Shown here: positions 37,966 to 46,471 of the stretch, piece by piece
Position numbering within the stretch: position 1 is the stretch's first letter
Layout: each line of letters opens with the position of its first letter
Assembly (NCBI RefSeq): GCF_004214895.1
Contig: NZ_CP035952.1
Location: forward strand, 3,606,501 to 3,670,500
Source of the DNA: Pseudomonas tructae
GTDB lineage: Bacteria; Pseudomonadota; Gammaproteobacteria; Pseudomonadales; Pseudomonadaceae
Reading direction: 5' to 3'
DNA length: 64,000 bases
Translations under genes and position numbers: made by a program
The notes under the pieces: generated by a model
Seen by the model: the letters and a program-made list of their open reading frames with translations, nothing else
Databases searched by the model: none
What the model was told of the DNA's origin: nothing

Positions 37966-38829
37966 ATGGATATCGAACTGGCCCGCACTTTCCTTGAAAT
38001 TGTCCGCACCGGCAGCCTGGTGTCCGCCGCCGAACGCCTGCACGTCACCCAGACGGCCATCACCGCCCGGGTACAGAAGCTTGAGCAGCAGTTGGCCTGC
38101 CAGCTGTTCATCCGCAGCCGCAGCGGTGCCAGCCTCACCGCCGACGGCGAAGCCTTCGTGGTCTACGCCAACCAGCTGGTACAAACCTGGGAAGCTGCGC
38201 GACGCGACCTGCCCTTGCCTGAAGGCTGCCACCAGGTGCTGCACATCGGTGGCGAAGTCAGCCTCGGCAACCCCATGGTGCTAGGCTGGGTCAGCGCCCT
38301 GCACCGGGAAATGCCCGGCCATGCGATCCGCAGCGAAGTCAGCGACGGCGAGTCCTTGTTGCACAAGGTGGAAATGGGCGTGCTCGATGCCGTACTGGTC
38401 TACCAGCCCACCTACGGCCCGGGCCTGCAGGTGGAACAGCTGATGGAAGAAAAGCTCATCCGCATCCGCCGCAAGGACAAACCCGAACCCTACGTATACA
38501 TCGACTGGGGCCAGGCCTTTCGCCGCCGCCACGACGCCGCCCTGCCCGAATGCGCGCGCCCGGCGCTGAGTTTCAACCTCGGGCCACTGGCGCTGCAGTA
38601 CATCCTCGAACACGGCGGCAGCGGTTACTTCCGTACCCGGGTGGTGCAGGCGTACCTGGACAGCGGCGTGTTCGAACGCGTACCGCAAGCGCCGGAGTTC
38701 ACCTACCCGACCTACCTGGTGTATGCCCGCGAACGCGACAGCGAGGCGTTGCAGCAGGCGCTCAGGGTGCTACGCGAAGTGGTCGCCGGCGAGAGTGACT
38801 GGTCACAGCGCTGGGACCCGGTGATCTGA
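37966..38829 (+). CDS. LysR-type transcriptional regulator
   Basis: 287 residues starting MDIELARTFLEIVRTGSLVS, with a LysR helix-turn-helix (AAERLHVTQTAITARVQKLE). The C-terminal effector-binding half is typical in length. Its target is unclear: the gene upstream on the opposite strand is a remnant, and the HPP/CBS gene is convergent with 27 bp overlap (38803-38829). It may be an orphan regulator. Confidence 0.88.
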   Translation: MDIELARTFLEIVRTGSLVSAAERLHVTQTAITARVQKLEQQLACQLFIRSRSGASLTADGEAFVVYANQLVQTWEAARRDLPLPEGCHQVLHIGGEVSLGNPMVLGWVSALHREMPGHAIRSEVSDGESLLHKVEMGVLDAVLVYQPTYGPGLQVEQLMEEKLIRIRRKDKPEPYVYIDWGQAFRRRHDAALPECARPALSFNLGPLALQYILEHGGSGYFRTRVVQAYLDSGVFERVPQAPEFTYPTYLVYARERDSEALQQALRVLREVVAGESDWSQRWDPVI

Positions 38830-39963
38830 GCCGCTCGCCTGACTCAACAACTGGCGCTTGAGCCCGGCTATCAGATCGGTCTGGGTCACCACCCCCACCA
38901 GCGCGTCCCCTTGCAACACCGGCAAGCAATGCAGGCCCTGCTCACTGAGCAACGGAATCAGCGCCACCGCAGGCTCATCACTGCGCACGGTAATCACCGG
39001 TCGGCTCATGATCTGCTCCAGCAGCACCTCGGGCCTGCGCCCGAACAACCCGCGCCAGCTGAAACGTCCCTGGGTCATAGCCGGCCCGACCAGGTCGCTC
39101 AACGTGACGATCCCCACCAGGCGCCTTTCTTCATCGAGTACCGGCAAGGTGTGCAGATGGTGGCTCGACAACAACTGCCAGGCCTGCTGCAAACTGGTTT
39201 GCGGCGTGGCCAGTTGCACATCCCGCGACATCACCGAAGCGGCGGTAATCCCGCCCAGGCTGCGCTTGAGCGCCTGCTGCTCGGTGGCCATGATGATGCG
39301 TTCAAGCTCATCGCGGGTGACGTCGACAAACTCGCCGAGCTCTTCCAGCGCCTGGTCAAGGTCCTCGCCACTGACGCCGACGCGCTCCCCGGGCAGCACA
39401 TCAGCGGTGTGGTGCAGGTCTTTGCGCGGCGCGGCGGTCTTGGGGTAGCGCACCCCGGTCAGGCGGTTGTAGATCACCGCCACGGCCACCAGCACCAGGG
39501 CATTGAGCAGGATCGGCGCGAACACCTGGTCGCCCATCACCGCCAGCGACGAGTCCGCCAGCACCACACTCACCGCCACCCCGCCACCCGGCGGGTGCAG
39601 GCAGCGCAGCAGGCACATCACCAGGATCGCCACACCCAGGGCCAGGGCTGCGACCCACAAGGCAGAACCAAAGCAATGGTGCAGCACCAGCCCCACCGCA
39701 GTGGCGCTGGCATAGCTGCCAATAAATGGCCAGGGCTGCGCCAGCGCTCCGGAGTGCACAGCAAACAACAACACCGCCGAGGCCGCCAACGGCCCGAGCA
39801 AATGCAGCGCCACCGTCGGGCCAAAGGCCAGGCTGCAGGCCAAGCCTGCGAGAAACAGACCGAGCAACGCACCGACACCTGCGCGTAGCCATTCTTTGGG
39901 AGGGATATTCAGCGGGGCCGGCAGCAGCCGGCTGAACCAGTTGTTCAGACCACGGGTAGACAT
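38803..39963 (-). CDS. HPP-family membrane protein with two CBS domains
   Basis: 386 residues. N-terminal HPP domain with about four to five transmembrane segments (GVGALLGLFLAGLACSLAFG, LLRCLHPPGGGVAVSVVLAD containing the HPP motif). A linker follows, then two CBS domains (AASVMSRDVQLATPQTSLQQ, HHLHTLPVLDEERRLVGIVT; IMSRPVITVRSDEPAVALIP, GLHCLPVLQGDALVGVVTQT), which usually bind adenylates. Some HPP proteins transport nitrite in chloroplasts and cyanobacteria; transport here is inference. Start MSTRGLNNWF at 39961-39963 preferred over an upstream ATG at 39978. Confidence 0.85.
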   Translation of the reverse strand: MSTRGLNNWFSRLLPAPLNIPPKEWLRAGVGALLGLFLAGLACSLAFGPTVALHLLGPLAASAVLLFAVHSGALAQPWPFIGSYASATAVGLVLHHCFGSALWVAALALGVAILVMCLLRCLHPPGGGVAVSVVLADSSLAVMGDQVFAPILLNALVLVAVAVIYNRLTGVRYPKTAAPRKDLHHTADVLPGERVGVSGEDLDQALEELGEFVDVTRDELERIIMATEQQALKRSLGGITAASVMSRDVQLATPQTSLQQAWQLLSSHHLHTLPVLDEERRLVGIVTLSDLVGPAMTQGRFSWRGLFGRRPEVLLEQIMSRPVITVRSDEPAVALIPLLSEQGLHCLPVLQGDALVGVVTQTDLIAGLKRQLLSQASGSDHRVPAL

Positions 39964-40456
39964 GGGTAAATCGGGCACCTGGGCAGTAAAAAAAGCCCGG
40001 CCAAACTGGCTGGGCTGAGTATCGCGAGGGGCAATACCTAATGGGCTCCGTCCTTGGAGATGGAATTTTTTGAGTGTTGCGTGGGACGGGATTTTGCAGG
40101 GGTTGGCGTGGGGGGTGGTAATTCAAAAAATTGAGGGTTGGCTGCAGTTTTTTTGAGGGATGAGGTGTGGGATGCCCGTTCATGGTGGGGAATGAGCACT
40201 TCCTGGGACACGATCAGCGGCCGGTCACCACTGACCGTTATCGACCCAAAGTTGCCTTTGGCGAGGGCAGGATATGACCCGAAGCAGCCGTTCGCGCGCA
40301 CGCTTTGAGCCAACAGCTATCCCGCTCACCGATATCCAAATCTAGCGGTTCGGAATTCTGCTCCGAGGAAAGAAATGTTGACCACGAAAGTCATCCATTC
40401 TTCCCCAGGCGCACTCGGTTCTGCTGAAAACCTTATCCAGCGAAAATCACCGCAGA
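39964..40456. other. Intergenic region, terminator but no supported gene
   Basis: 493 bp between the HPP/CBS gene and the AAA-ATPase operon. It contains the terminator at 39994-40016. A 91-codon minus-strand frame (40038-40313) lacks a ribosome-binding site and recognisable homology; I do not call it. Composition changes from GC-rich on the left to AT-rich on the right, marking the edge of the operon. Confidence 0.6.
39994..40016 (-). terminator. Intrinsic terminator, minus strand
   Basis: AGCCCGGCCA/TGGCTGGGCT stem of 10 bp with one wobble, 3-nt loop, followed on the minus strand by a T run. It would stop transcripts coming from the AAA-ATPase operon before the HPP gene. Confidence 0.7.
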
Positions 40457-42067
40457 TTAAAAATCAATTTGCCTGCCGCCGATTTGAGTTTCCGTATCAT
40501 GCTGACCGGCAACCATAGCCGATGCGCTAATTGCATTTTGATTCGCCCAATCACGTAGCTTTGTAAACTCGTCTTTACGCATTTTGCTCATGGGTACTAA
40601 ACGCGAAATAGTAGTTTCAAAATCGGCCATCGTCAGGTCGCTTGCATCACCAGAGCCATTCATCCGCCGTGAGAACGCTTCAATCAGCGAGTCCCCGACC
40701 CACGCTTCGATTTCGGCACCCGAGAGCACAATATCTTTACCAAAATTCGGCTCACCTCCTAGAGCAGCCAATCGATCCAAATCAAACCTTCCTGGGTCAC
40801 GCTTCAACTTCTTGAGATGTATTTCAATAATCTTCTTTCTTTCTGATGTCGACGGGAAGTCAACGAAAAATATTTCGTCGAATCGCCCTTTCCTCAACAA
40901 CTCCGGAGGTAAGCTGTTGATGTTGTTTGCGGTAGCGAATACAAAAACAGGCGCCGTCTTTTCTTGCATCCAAGTCAACAATGTGCCAAATACACGTGAG
41001 GCCGTGCCACCATCAGATGCGCCTCCGGAAGAGCCGGAAAGTCCTTTTTCAATTTCATCGATCCATAGGATGCAGGGCGAAATAGCTTCGGCCGTACGTA
41101 GTGCGGAACGAATATTGGATTCTGAAGAGCCAACCACCCCTTGGAAAATTTTGCCCATGTCCAAACGCAATAACGGCATGTTCCATGACGACGATACACA
41201 TTTCGCCGTTAGAGACTTACCGCAACCAGGAACTCCAGTCAAGAGCAAACCCTTCGGAGTTCCGACACCGAACTCCTGAGCCATCTGCCCAAAACACTGG
41301 CTACGCAAATTAAGCCACTTCTTAAGCGTTGCCAACCCCCCAACATCCTCAAGATTTAACGTTGAGTCGATGTATTCCAAAATACCTGTTTTCCGTATAA
41401 TTTGTCTTTTTTCGGAAAGAAGGTCTTTTACGGTATTTTCGTTTACACTCAGGCTGGACACCAATGAACGAGACAAGCTATTGTCAATCTCTAACCCCGT
41501 GAGCCCCAAAGCGGCATCAATGAGTTTATCTTTGGTTTCGCTGGAAAGATCAATCTTGACGCTACTGTTGCCCTGCCATGAATTAACAAAATTATTGATC
41601 TGACCCTTGACTTCATCTCTTGACGGCAAAGGAAAATCAATCAACGTTATTTCCTTTTGAAGATCATTGGCAATTTCAAAGCTGGGCGCCACGATAATGC
41701 AATTGCTTCGATAGCCACGTGAGCGAATATTTATGGCTAAATCTCGAAGTCGACGACGATAGACGGGATTTGAACTTGAGGCAAGGTAGTTATGAGCATC
41801 ACAAAAAACAAATATATTTTTGCTGCCTTCATCCTTCGCCTTTTCTTCACAGAAGTCCAAGGCCACTTTCAGATCAAAGGTTTTATCCCCGGCCACGACG
41901 CCATTTATCTGGACACCTAGCGTCGAGTTCCAAACAAACAAACGATGGCTAAGTGCCTTGGCGATTTCAGAAATCTCATTGAGCGCACGCTCTTCCTCGA
42001 ACGTTTCAATGACCAAAATGGCATAACGCGCTTTGAGGTAATCTGTTATCTGCTTGGTACGGTTCAT
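40457..42067 (-). CDS. Ycf46-like AAA ATPase
   Basis: 536 residues. N-terminal degenerate P-loop-like domain (about 1-160) with SFEIANDLQKEITLIDFPLP, a pattern of Ycf46-type proteins; AAA core with Walker A GVPGCGKSLTAK at 278-289, Walker B ILWIDEIEKG at 333-342, sensor FATANN at 377-382 and Arg finger LLRKGRFDEIFFVDFPS at 391-407; a C-terminal helical lid. Ycf46 occurs in chloroplasts, cyanobacteria and scattered bacteria, with unclear function. Last gene of a four-gene operon (27 bp after the radical-SAM gene). Codon use is AT-richer than in the flanking genes, suggesting acquisition. Confidence 0.88.
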   Translation of the reverse strand: MNRTKQITDYLKARYAILVIETFEEERALNEISEIAKALSHRLFVWNSTLGVQINGVVAGDKTFDLKVALDFCEEKAKDEGSKNIFVFCDAHNYLASSSNPVYRRRLRDLAINIRSRGYRSNCIIVAPSFEIANDLQKEITLIDFPLPSRDEVKGQINNFVNSWQGNSSVKIDLSSETKDKLIDAALGLTGLEIDNSLSRSLVSSLSVNENTVKDLLSEKRQIIRKTGILEYIDSTLNLEDVGGLATLKKWLNLRSQCFGQMAQEFGVGTPKGLLLTGVPGCGKSLTAKCVSSSWNMPLLRLDMGKIFQGVVGSSESNIRSALRTAEAISPCILWIDEIEKGLSGSSGGASDGGTASRVFGTLLTWMQEKTAPVFVFATANNINSLPPELLRKGRFDEIFFVDFPSTSERKKIIEIHLKKLKRDPGRFDLDRLAALGGEPNFGKDIVLSGAEIEAWVGDSLIEAFSRRMNGSGDASDLTMADFETTISRLVPMSKMRKDEFTKLRDWANQNAISASAMVAGQHDTETQIGGRQIDF

Positions 42068-42094
42068 GCTTTTTATCCCTGCGCTTGAACTGAG

Positions 42095-42616
42095 CTATAC
42101 ACTCATCGGAAGACCGGTTTTAGTAACGCCAGCATGTGAAACTACAAACTCGACAACTCGTCTAGTGCGGAAAAAATCAATGTCGACTCTGTCGCTGGTT
42201 TTGATAATCTGTTTGTGCTGATAGGGATGGCTCGCGTTATGCCGATACCGACCGGCCAGCGTCAAGTCTACAGCTTTAACAACACGAATCATGGCGTCGT
42301 TCTGGAATATCTCTTTTGGCGTATAACCGGTGTAAAGTATCCAGTTTTTCTCGCCATTGACTGCATTTATTAATAGCTCCAAGGCTGGCGCCTGGTCGAG
42401 CGGCTCCCCCCCGGAGAGGGTAACTCCAGCGATATCCAGTGCATTTATCTTCTGTGCCAATTCATCAATAGGCATCAGCGTACTCGCTTCGCGCGCGTGG
42501 GTGCTCTGATTGAAACACCCCTTACAATTCAGCGCACAACCCTGCACCCATAATGTCAAGCGCAACCCGGGACCGTTAACGCTACTCAACTCCATATGGT
42601 GTACATTGATGTCCAT
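42095..42616 (-). CDS. Radical-SAM activating-enzyme-like protein (NrdG-like)
   Basis: 173 residues. The cluster motif is LWVQGCALNCKGCFNQSTH, C27-x3-C31-x2-C34, followed by GVTLSGGEPLDQAPALELL. This is the 4Fe-4S single-cluster/NrdG-like subgroup that makes 5'-deoxyadenosyl radicals; such small proteins usually activate glycyl-radical enzymes. No glycyl-radical protein is nearby, and the operon partners are DUF1257/2997 and Ycf46-like AAA, a combination I know from cyanobacterial and other gene neighbourhoods. It starts one base after the upstream stop. Confidence 0.88.
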   Translation of the reverse strand: MDINVHHMELSSVNGPGLRLTLWVQGCALNCKGCFNQSTHAREASTLMPIDELAQKINALDIAGVTLSGGEPLDQAPALELLINAVNGEKNWILYTGYTPKEIFQNDAMIRVVKAVDLTLAGRYRHNASHPYQHKQIIKTSDRVDIDFFRTRRVVEFVVSHAGVTKTGLPMSV

Positions 42617-43249
42617 TTAGAAGTTCGCACTGAGAATTTGAAGGGTTTGCTCTTCATGGACCACGGTATATTCCGGCTTCCATTCAGTCACAAGGTCCGC
42701 AGTAGGGCTAGAAAGTAGAGACTCAAGCTCTTCAGTAAGCTTGGTGCAAATATCGCCTTTCACACCATGCACTTCTTCCGTAATTTCATCGCCCGTAAAG
42801 GTGACATGAATGCCGTATTCGTAATGAGGTCCGAATTCAATCTCGAAGCCTTGAGACGTTTCTTTGACTCTTGCAGGAACACCTGATGCGTCTATGCGCT
42901 TAATAGTTTCATCGATGGCTACGCTGACGTACGCTTTCTGAAAGCCTGAAGCCAAATCCGCCATTATTGCTTCATCGCCGACCGAAATAGTTTCTCGTTC
43001 GACGAGGAGCTTGTAAGCGCCCTCCTCAATCTGGCAAACAAATAGATTGAACCCATCAGCCGTTTGGCCACAAATAGCTCTAAACTGCTGATTACCCATA
43101 TAGCCTATTTTGCTCAACACCTTTTTACTGAAATCACTGGAAAACAGGGAAACCAGACCAGTTGTTGGGCTAAGGCCCAACTTGCCAAAGGCTTTGGCAA
43201 TGGCCTCTTCATTAACATAAGAAAATTCAAACTTTGTACAATGAGACAT
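42617..43249 (-). CDS. DUF1257-DUF2997-like fusion protein
   Basis: 210 residues. The N-terminal half starts MSHCTKFEFSYVNEEAIAKA and includes MGNQQFRAICGQTADGFNLF, the pattern of DUF1257 (start MSHFSKI...). The C-terminal part IHVTFTGDEITEEVHGVKG, CTKLTEELESLLSS and TEWKPEYTVV resembles DUF2997, normally a separate small protein. DUF1257, DUF2997, Ycf46-like AAA and small radical-SAM genes are often neighbours. No enzymatic motif is visible. It sits 2 bp after the membrane-protein stop and directly abuts the radical-SAM gene. Domain names are from memory of family patterns and need an HMM check. Confidence 0.65.
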   Translation of the reverse strand: MSHCTKFEFSYVNEEAIAKAFGKLGLSPTTGLVSLFSSDFSKKVLSKIGYMGNQQFRAICGQTADGFNLFVCQIEEGAYKLLVERETISVGDEAIMADLASGFQKAYVSVAIDETIKRIDASGVPARVKETSQGFEIEFGPHYEYGIHVTFTGDEITEEVHGVKGDICTKLTEELESLLSSPTADLVTEWKPEYTVVHEEQTLQILSANF

Positions 43250-43251
43250 TG

Positions 43252-44232
43252 TTAAAGCTCCAGCTTGCGACCGGGAACAACTTCCTCTGCGTCCGGGGTA
43301 GCATTTAATACGCCAGGGACAACCTCAATGTTGCGCACAGGCGCCATGGATGCAGGCGTAACGTTTTTCGAACGCTCGGCTGGAGCTCCAGAGTTGACAA
43401 CTACCCGACGTCTTTGGGTTATCTGTGATGCGGCACTACCACTCAGGAGACTTGCATCAATCGTTTCCAACAACTTTTTTATTACCAGGGCGGGACTGGA
43501 TGTGAGCTTGTCATAAAGTCCAATTCGCAACAACACATCGGCGCCATCATTGAACTGCAATTTAACGAAGTATTTTTGATTTTTACCGCCAGTGATGCCA
43601 ATGTGCGAAATCTGATTCAGATCCCGTGACAGCTTTCCCCAAAGATGCCCATCAAACGACGCTACAATTAATTTTGTCGCTGATGCGGCAAAAGCATTGC
43701 TACCAGCATAAACTTCATCAGCATCAAAATTCTGGTAGCTGACCTGAATTTTTTCCCCTACAGAAAACCCCAGCTCGGTTGCCAAATATTCATTTGTCGA
43801 AAAATCGACATCGGCGTGAAATTTCAAGCTTTTTGATATAGCATAAAGACTAAAGAGCCCTGCTATTCCATAGCCTATTTCTCTTATAGCGTCTTTCGGC
43901 TCAACCGCCACAAAAATTGCGGTAATCAAAACCATGATTCCGTAACCGTAATTAATGGCCGCCTGCGAATTGAGTTTTTTATTTCTATAAGCCCGAAATG
44001 TTTTGCCGGGAATATATTTTTTTGAAGGTGCAAAGAACAGGATGCCCGTACCAAAAAAAACCACACACAAAAGTCCAATTGCAGCCTGGCGATGTTGCCC
44101 ATTTTGCAACCCATCAAGAAACAACAACGCGCTGACAACGACGAAAACAGGTACGCATGCCATTAATAAAATGGCCGTTATCTTACCTTCGGCGGCCATT
44201 TCCATTTTCCACATCGGGATAGTCTTTATCAT
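43252..44232 (-). CDS. Membrane protein, first gene of the AAA/radical-SAM operon
   Basis: 326 residues from the ATG at 44230-44232 (AGAAGG seven bases upstream); an upstream ATG at 44295 would add 21 residues. Hydrophobic segments: KITAILLMACVPVFVVVSAL, AAIGLLCVVFFGTGILFF, YGIMVLITAIFVAVEP and IGYGIAGLFSLYAIS, so four membrane helices. A soluble domain of about 180 residues follows and is Ser/Pro-rich near the end (residues 275-326). No family recognised. It is the only membrane component of the operon and could anchor the AAA complex. Confidence 0.75.
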   Translation of the reverse strand: MIKTIPMWKMEMAAEGKITAILLMACVPVFVVVSALLFLDGLQNGQHRQAAIGLLCVVFFGTGILFFAPSKKYIPGKTFRAYRNKKLNSQAAINYGYGIMVLITAIFVAVEPKDAIREIGYGIAGLFSLYAISKSLKFHADVDFSTNEYLATELGFSVGEKIQVSYQNFDADEVYAGSNAFAASATKLIVASFDGHLWGKLSRDLNQISHIGITGGKNQKYFVKLQFNDGADVLLRIGLYDKLTSSPALVIKKLLETIDASLLSGSAASQITQRRRVVVNSGAPAERSKNVTPASMAPVRNIEVVPGVLNATPDAEEVVPGRKLEL

Positions 44233-44779
44233 CCATAAACCTTCTAGAGTTGGTGCAGAAGCGCGCAGTGAGGGGGTGACTGTAGAACGACTCATTGGTC
44301 TATGCTACATGACGATTTTTGGTTTATCACGCGCCAAGTCTCGCCTGAAGTAGCCAGGCAGAAAAAGTCCCAGGCGCTGAAAAAACGCGGACACATTCTT
44401 GAGGGCTGCGTTGCTACGTAAAATCTGTCAGCGTTGGTTGATCAGCAGAGCAAAAAATTGCGTAAAAACGCAATTCTAGTTTCTATCTGCTCTTAGTCCC
44501 CATTGTGTGTGCGGGGCCGAGCGGCGAATTGCGAGCGGGGCGTCAAGAGGGCCAGGGCAACCGCTACGATGAAGAGCGCCGGCACTCACCTGCCATGTGC
44601 CCCATTTGCCCAGACTGGGTGACGGCCTGGGCGGCCATGATTTCTCCGTGTACGGCGCTAGACCACATAGTGAATCAGATTAGCCTCAGAGAATGCTTGA
44701 ATCCATTTAATAATGCTTCTCAGTTAATGTAGTATTCGCCGCTCTCCGGCGGGTCCGATTCACCGACTTAAGGCTGAGC
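44233..44779. other. Intergenic region upstream of the fecI-like gene
   Basis: 547 bp without a supported gene. It contains a perfect 8-bp hairpin (AATTGCGT-AAAA-ACGCAATT, 44456-44475) and a Fur-like box near its right end. An ORF at 44505-44732 (75 codons) has CPICPDWV-type Cys residues but no ribosome-binding site or family match and may be a remnant. Confidence 0.6.
44709..44727 (+). promoter_or_regulatory. Fur-box-like operator upstream of fecI-like gene
   Basis: AATAATGCTTCTCAGTTAA resembles the Fur consensus GATAATGATTCTCATTATC. It lies 53 bp before the sigma-factor ATG, as in iron-starvation sigma operons. Confidence 0.55.
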
Positions 44780-45298
44780 ATGTCACGCATTGGCACCTCT
44801 GATTTGCTAACCCACTTCCATGAGCACTACACGGAATTGCTGGCGTTCCTGGCTCGGCGGCTGGGTAACGTCGAGCACGCTGCCGATGTGGCTCAAGATA
44901 CCTACTTGCGTTTGGTCAACCTGCCTGCGGGCGAACCGATACAGGAGCCTCGCGCGTTCCTGTTCCGAATAGCTGGCAACCTGGCCATTGATCGTATGCG
45001 TCGTGAGGGGCGACTCAATGCCTTGCATACCGATGAATCCCAAGCCCTGGAGGTATGCGATCCACGCCCTTCACCAGAGACTGCTCTGCTCACAGATGAG
45101 GCCTTGGCGCAGCTCGATATCGCCATGGACAAGTTGCCAGCCAATGCACGTCTGGCGCTGCTGCTCAACCGTCTTGAGGGGCTGACACATGCGCAGATCG
45201 CCACAAGACTCGGCGTTTCCGAAAGTACTGTGGGGAAGTACATCGTTCAAGCTGTACGTCATTGCCGCGACTCCTTGAACCGGACGCAGTGGACATGA
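44780..45298 (+). CDS. FecI-type ECF sigma factor
   Basis: 172 residues: region 2 (LLAFLARRLGNVEHAADVAQ, DTYLRLV, RAFLFRIAGNLAIDRMRREG) and region 4 (LDIAMDKLPANARLALLLNR, THAQIATRLGVSESTVGKYI). It directs RNA polymerase to its cognate receptor promoter when signalled from the cell surface. It overlaps the anti-sigma gene by 4 bp and is followed by a receptor with an N-terminal signalling domain, so the three form a standard cell-surface-signalling unit controlled by iron. Confidence 0.92.
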   Translation: MSRIGTSDLLTHFHEHYTELLAFLARRLGNVEHAADVAQDTYLRLVNLPAGEPIQEPRAFLFRIAGNLAIDRMRREGRLNALHTDESQALEVCDPRPSPETALLTDEALAQLDIAMDKLPANARLALLLNRLEGLTHAQIATRLGVSESTVGKYIVQAVRHCRDSLNRTQWT

Positions 45299-46320
45299 AC
45301 CGCTTGCCTTGTACGGATACGAAACCCCAGACTCTGACACTTCCTCATACTGCTCAGCTTGCAGAACCGATGACTGATACTGTTAATCCTTCCGAGCTGG
45401 AAGACCAGGCCATTGAGATGCTGGTGCATCTGCACTCTGGTCGGGCTACTGCAACCGATCATCTGGCCTATGACAACTGGAGCCAGCGCTCTGCGCTGCA
45501 TGCTCAGGCCGCGAGAAGGGCCGAGGCGTTGTGGGGCGCGTTCCCGCTCACACAGAAAGCGCAACAATTCGTTGCTCCGCCCCCCGTGAAGCGCCGCAAA
45601 CCGGTACGCGCGTTATGGCCCGCGGGCATGGCCGCTTGTGTTGCATTGCTGGTGCTCAGTGCAGCACTGCTGCGCCCTTGGTCAGCGCTGTATGCCGATC
45701 ATGTGACGGACCCTGGCGAGCGGCGAGAATTGCGCCTTCAAGATGGCAGCCTGCTGTGGATGAACGGTGACACCGTGCTATCGGTGAATTACAGCCATAA
45801 CCGGCGCGGCATTACGCTGTATCAAGGGGAGGCGCTGTTCGAAGTGGCCAAGGACCCATCACGGCCTTTCATCGTTCACGCCGCTCAAGGTGATGTGCAG
45901 GCGGTCGGCACACGTTTCGATGTGGATCAGCGCGGCGATAAGGTGACCGTGCAGGTGAGCGAAGGAATAGTACAGCTCAGTTCGGGCGGGAAAATCATGC
46001 GGCTGCCCGCAGGACAATCCTCGGCCTATCGGCAAGGCATGGCACCGCAGCCGAGTGTGGAGGTCGATGTGCACGACGTAGCCACCTGGCAGCGCGGCAA
46101 ACTGATCTTCAATGCGCGGCCGCTTGGCGACGTGCTTGCCGAGCTTGACCGGTACATCCCTGGCCATCTTTACCTGACGGATGAAACCCTGGCGGCACGG
46201 CGTATCAGCGGCATATTCGAAGTGGATGATCCACAAGCTGCCCTCAATGCGCTTGAGCAGACGCAGCCACTTCGTATCACTCGGTTACCGTTACTCACCC
46301 TGGTGCGGCCCAGGAACTGA
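45295..46320 (+). CDS. FecR-type anti-sigma factor
   Basis: 341 residues. An N-terminal cytoplasmic domain (ELEDQAIEMLVHLHSGRATA, DNWSQRSALHAQAARRAEALW) binds the sigma factor; a transmembrane helix LWPAGMAACVALLVLSAALL; a periplasmic FecR domain (RLQDGSLLWMNGDTVLSVNY, FIVHAAQGDVQAVGTRFDVD) and the C-terminal STN-like tail. The ATG at 45295 overlaps the sigma stop; a later Met (MTDTVNPSEL) would remove 25 residues and matches the usual length somewhat better, so the start is uncertain. Confidence 0.9.
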   Translation: MNRLPCTDTKPQTLTLPHTAQLAEPMTDTVNPSELEDQAIEMLVHLHSGRATATDHLAYDNWSQRSALHAQAARRAEALWGAFPLTQKAQQFVAPPPVKRRKPVRALWPAGMAACVALLVLSAALLRPWSALYADHVTDPGERRELRLQDGSLLWMNGDTVLSVNYSHNRRGITLYQGEALFEVAKDPSRPFIVHAAQGDVQAVGTRFDVDQRGDKVTVQVSEGIVQLSSGGKIMRLPAGQSSAYRQGMAPQPSVEVDVHDVATWQRGKLIFNARPLGDVLAELDRYIPGHLYLTDETLAARRISGIFEVDDPQAALNALEQTQPLRITRLPLLTLVRPRN

Positions 46321-46471
46321 TTCAGGGCCAGCAGCCTTCCCCCCCTGAGAGCACTTTGAAAAAAAATGAAAATTTTTTGGCAAGGTGCTGAACGTTGTTT
46401 CGTCGTAGATACGAAGCGCGAATCATTCACATAAAAGTCGCGCAGCCAACTTCAGGGAAAAGGTTGCTTTC

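Noticed and set aside
40038..40313. Open reading frame of 91 codons on the minus strand between the AAA-ATPase operon and the HPP gene
   Set aside because: No ribosome-binding site, no family resemblance, Pro/Ser/Thr-rich, and it partly reads AT-rich intergenic sequence.
44505..44732. 75-codon plus-strand frame with CPICPDWV
   Set aside because: No start signal, overlaps the region of the Fur-like box, no recognisable domain; kept as possible remnant only.
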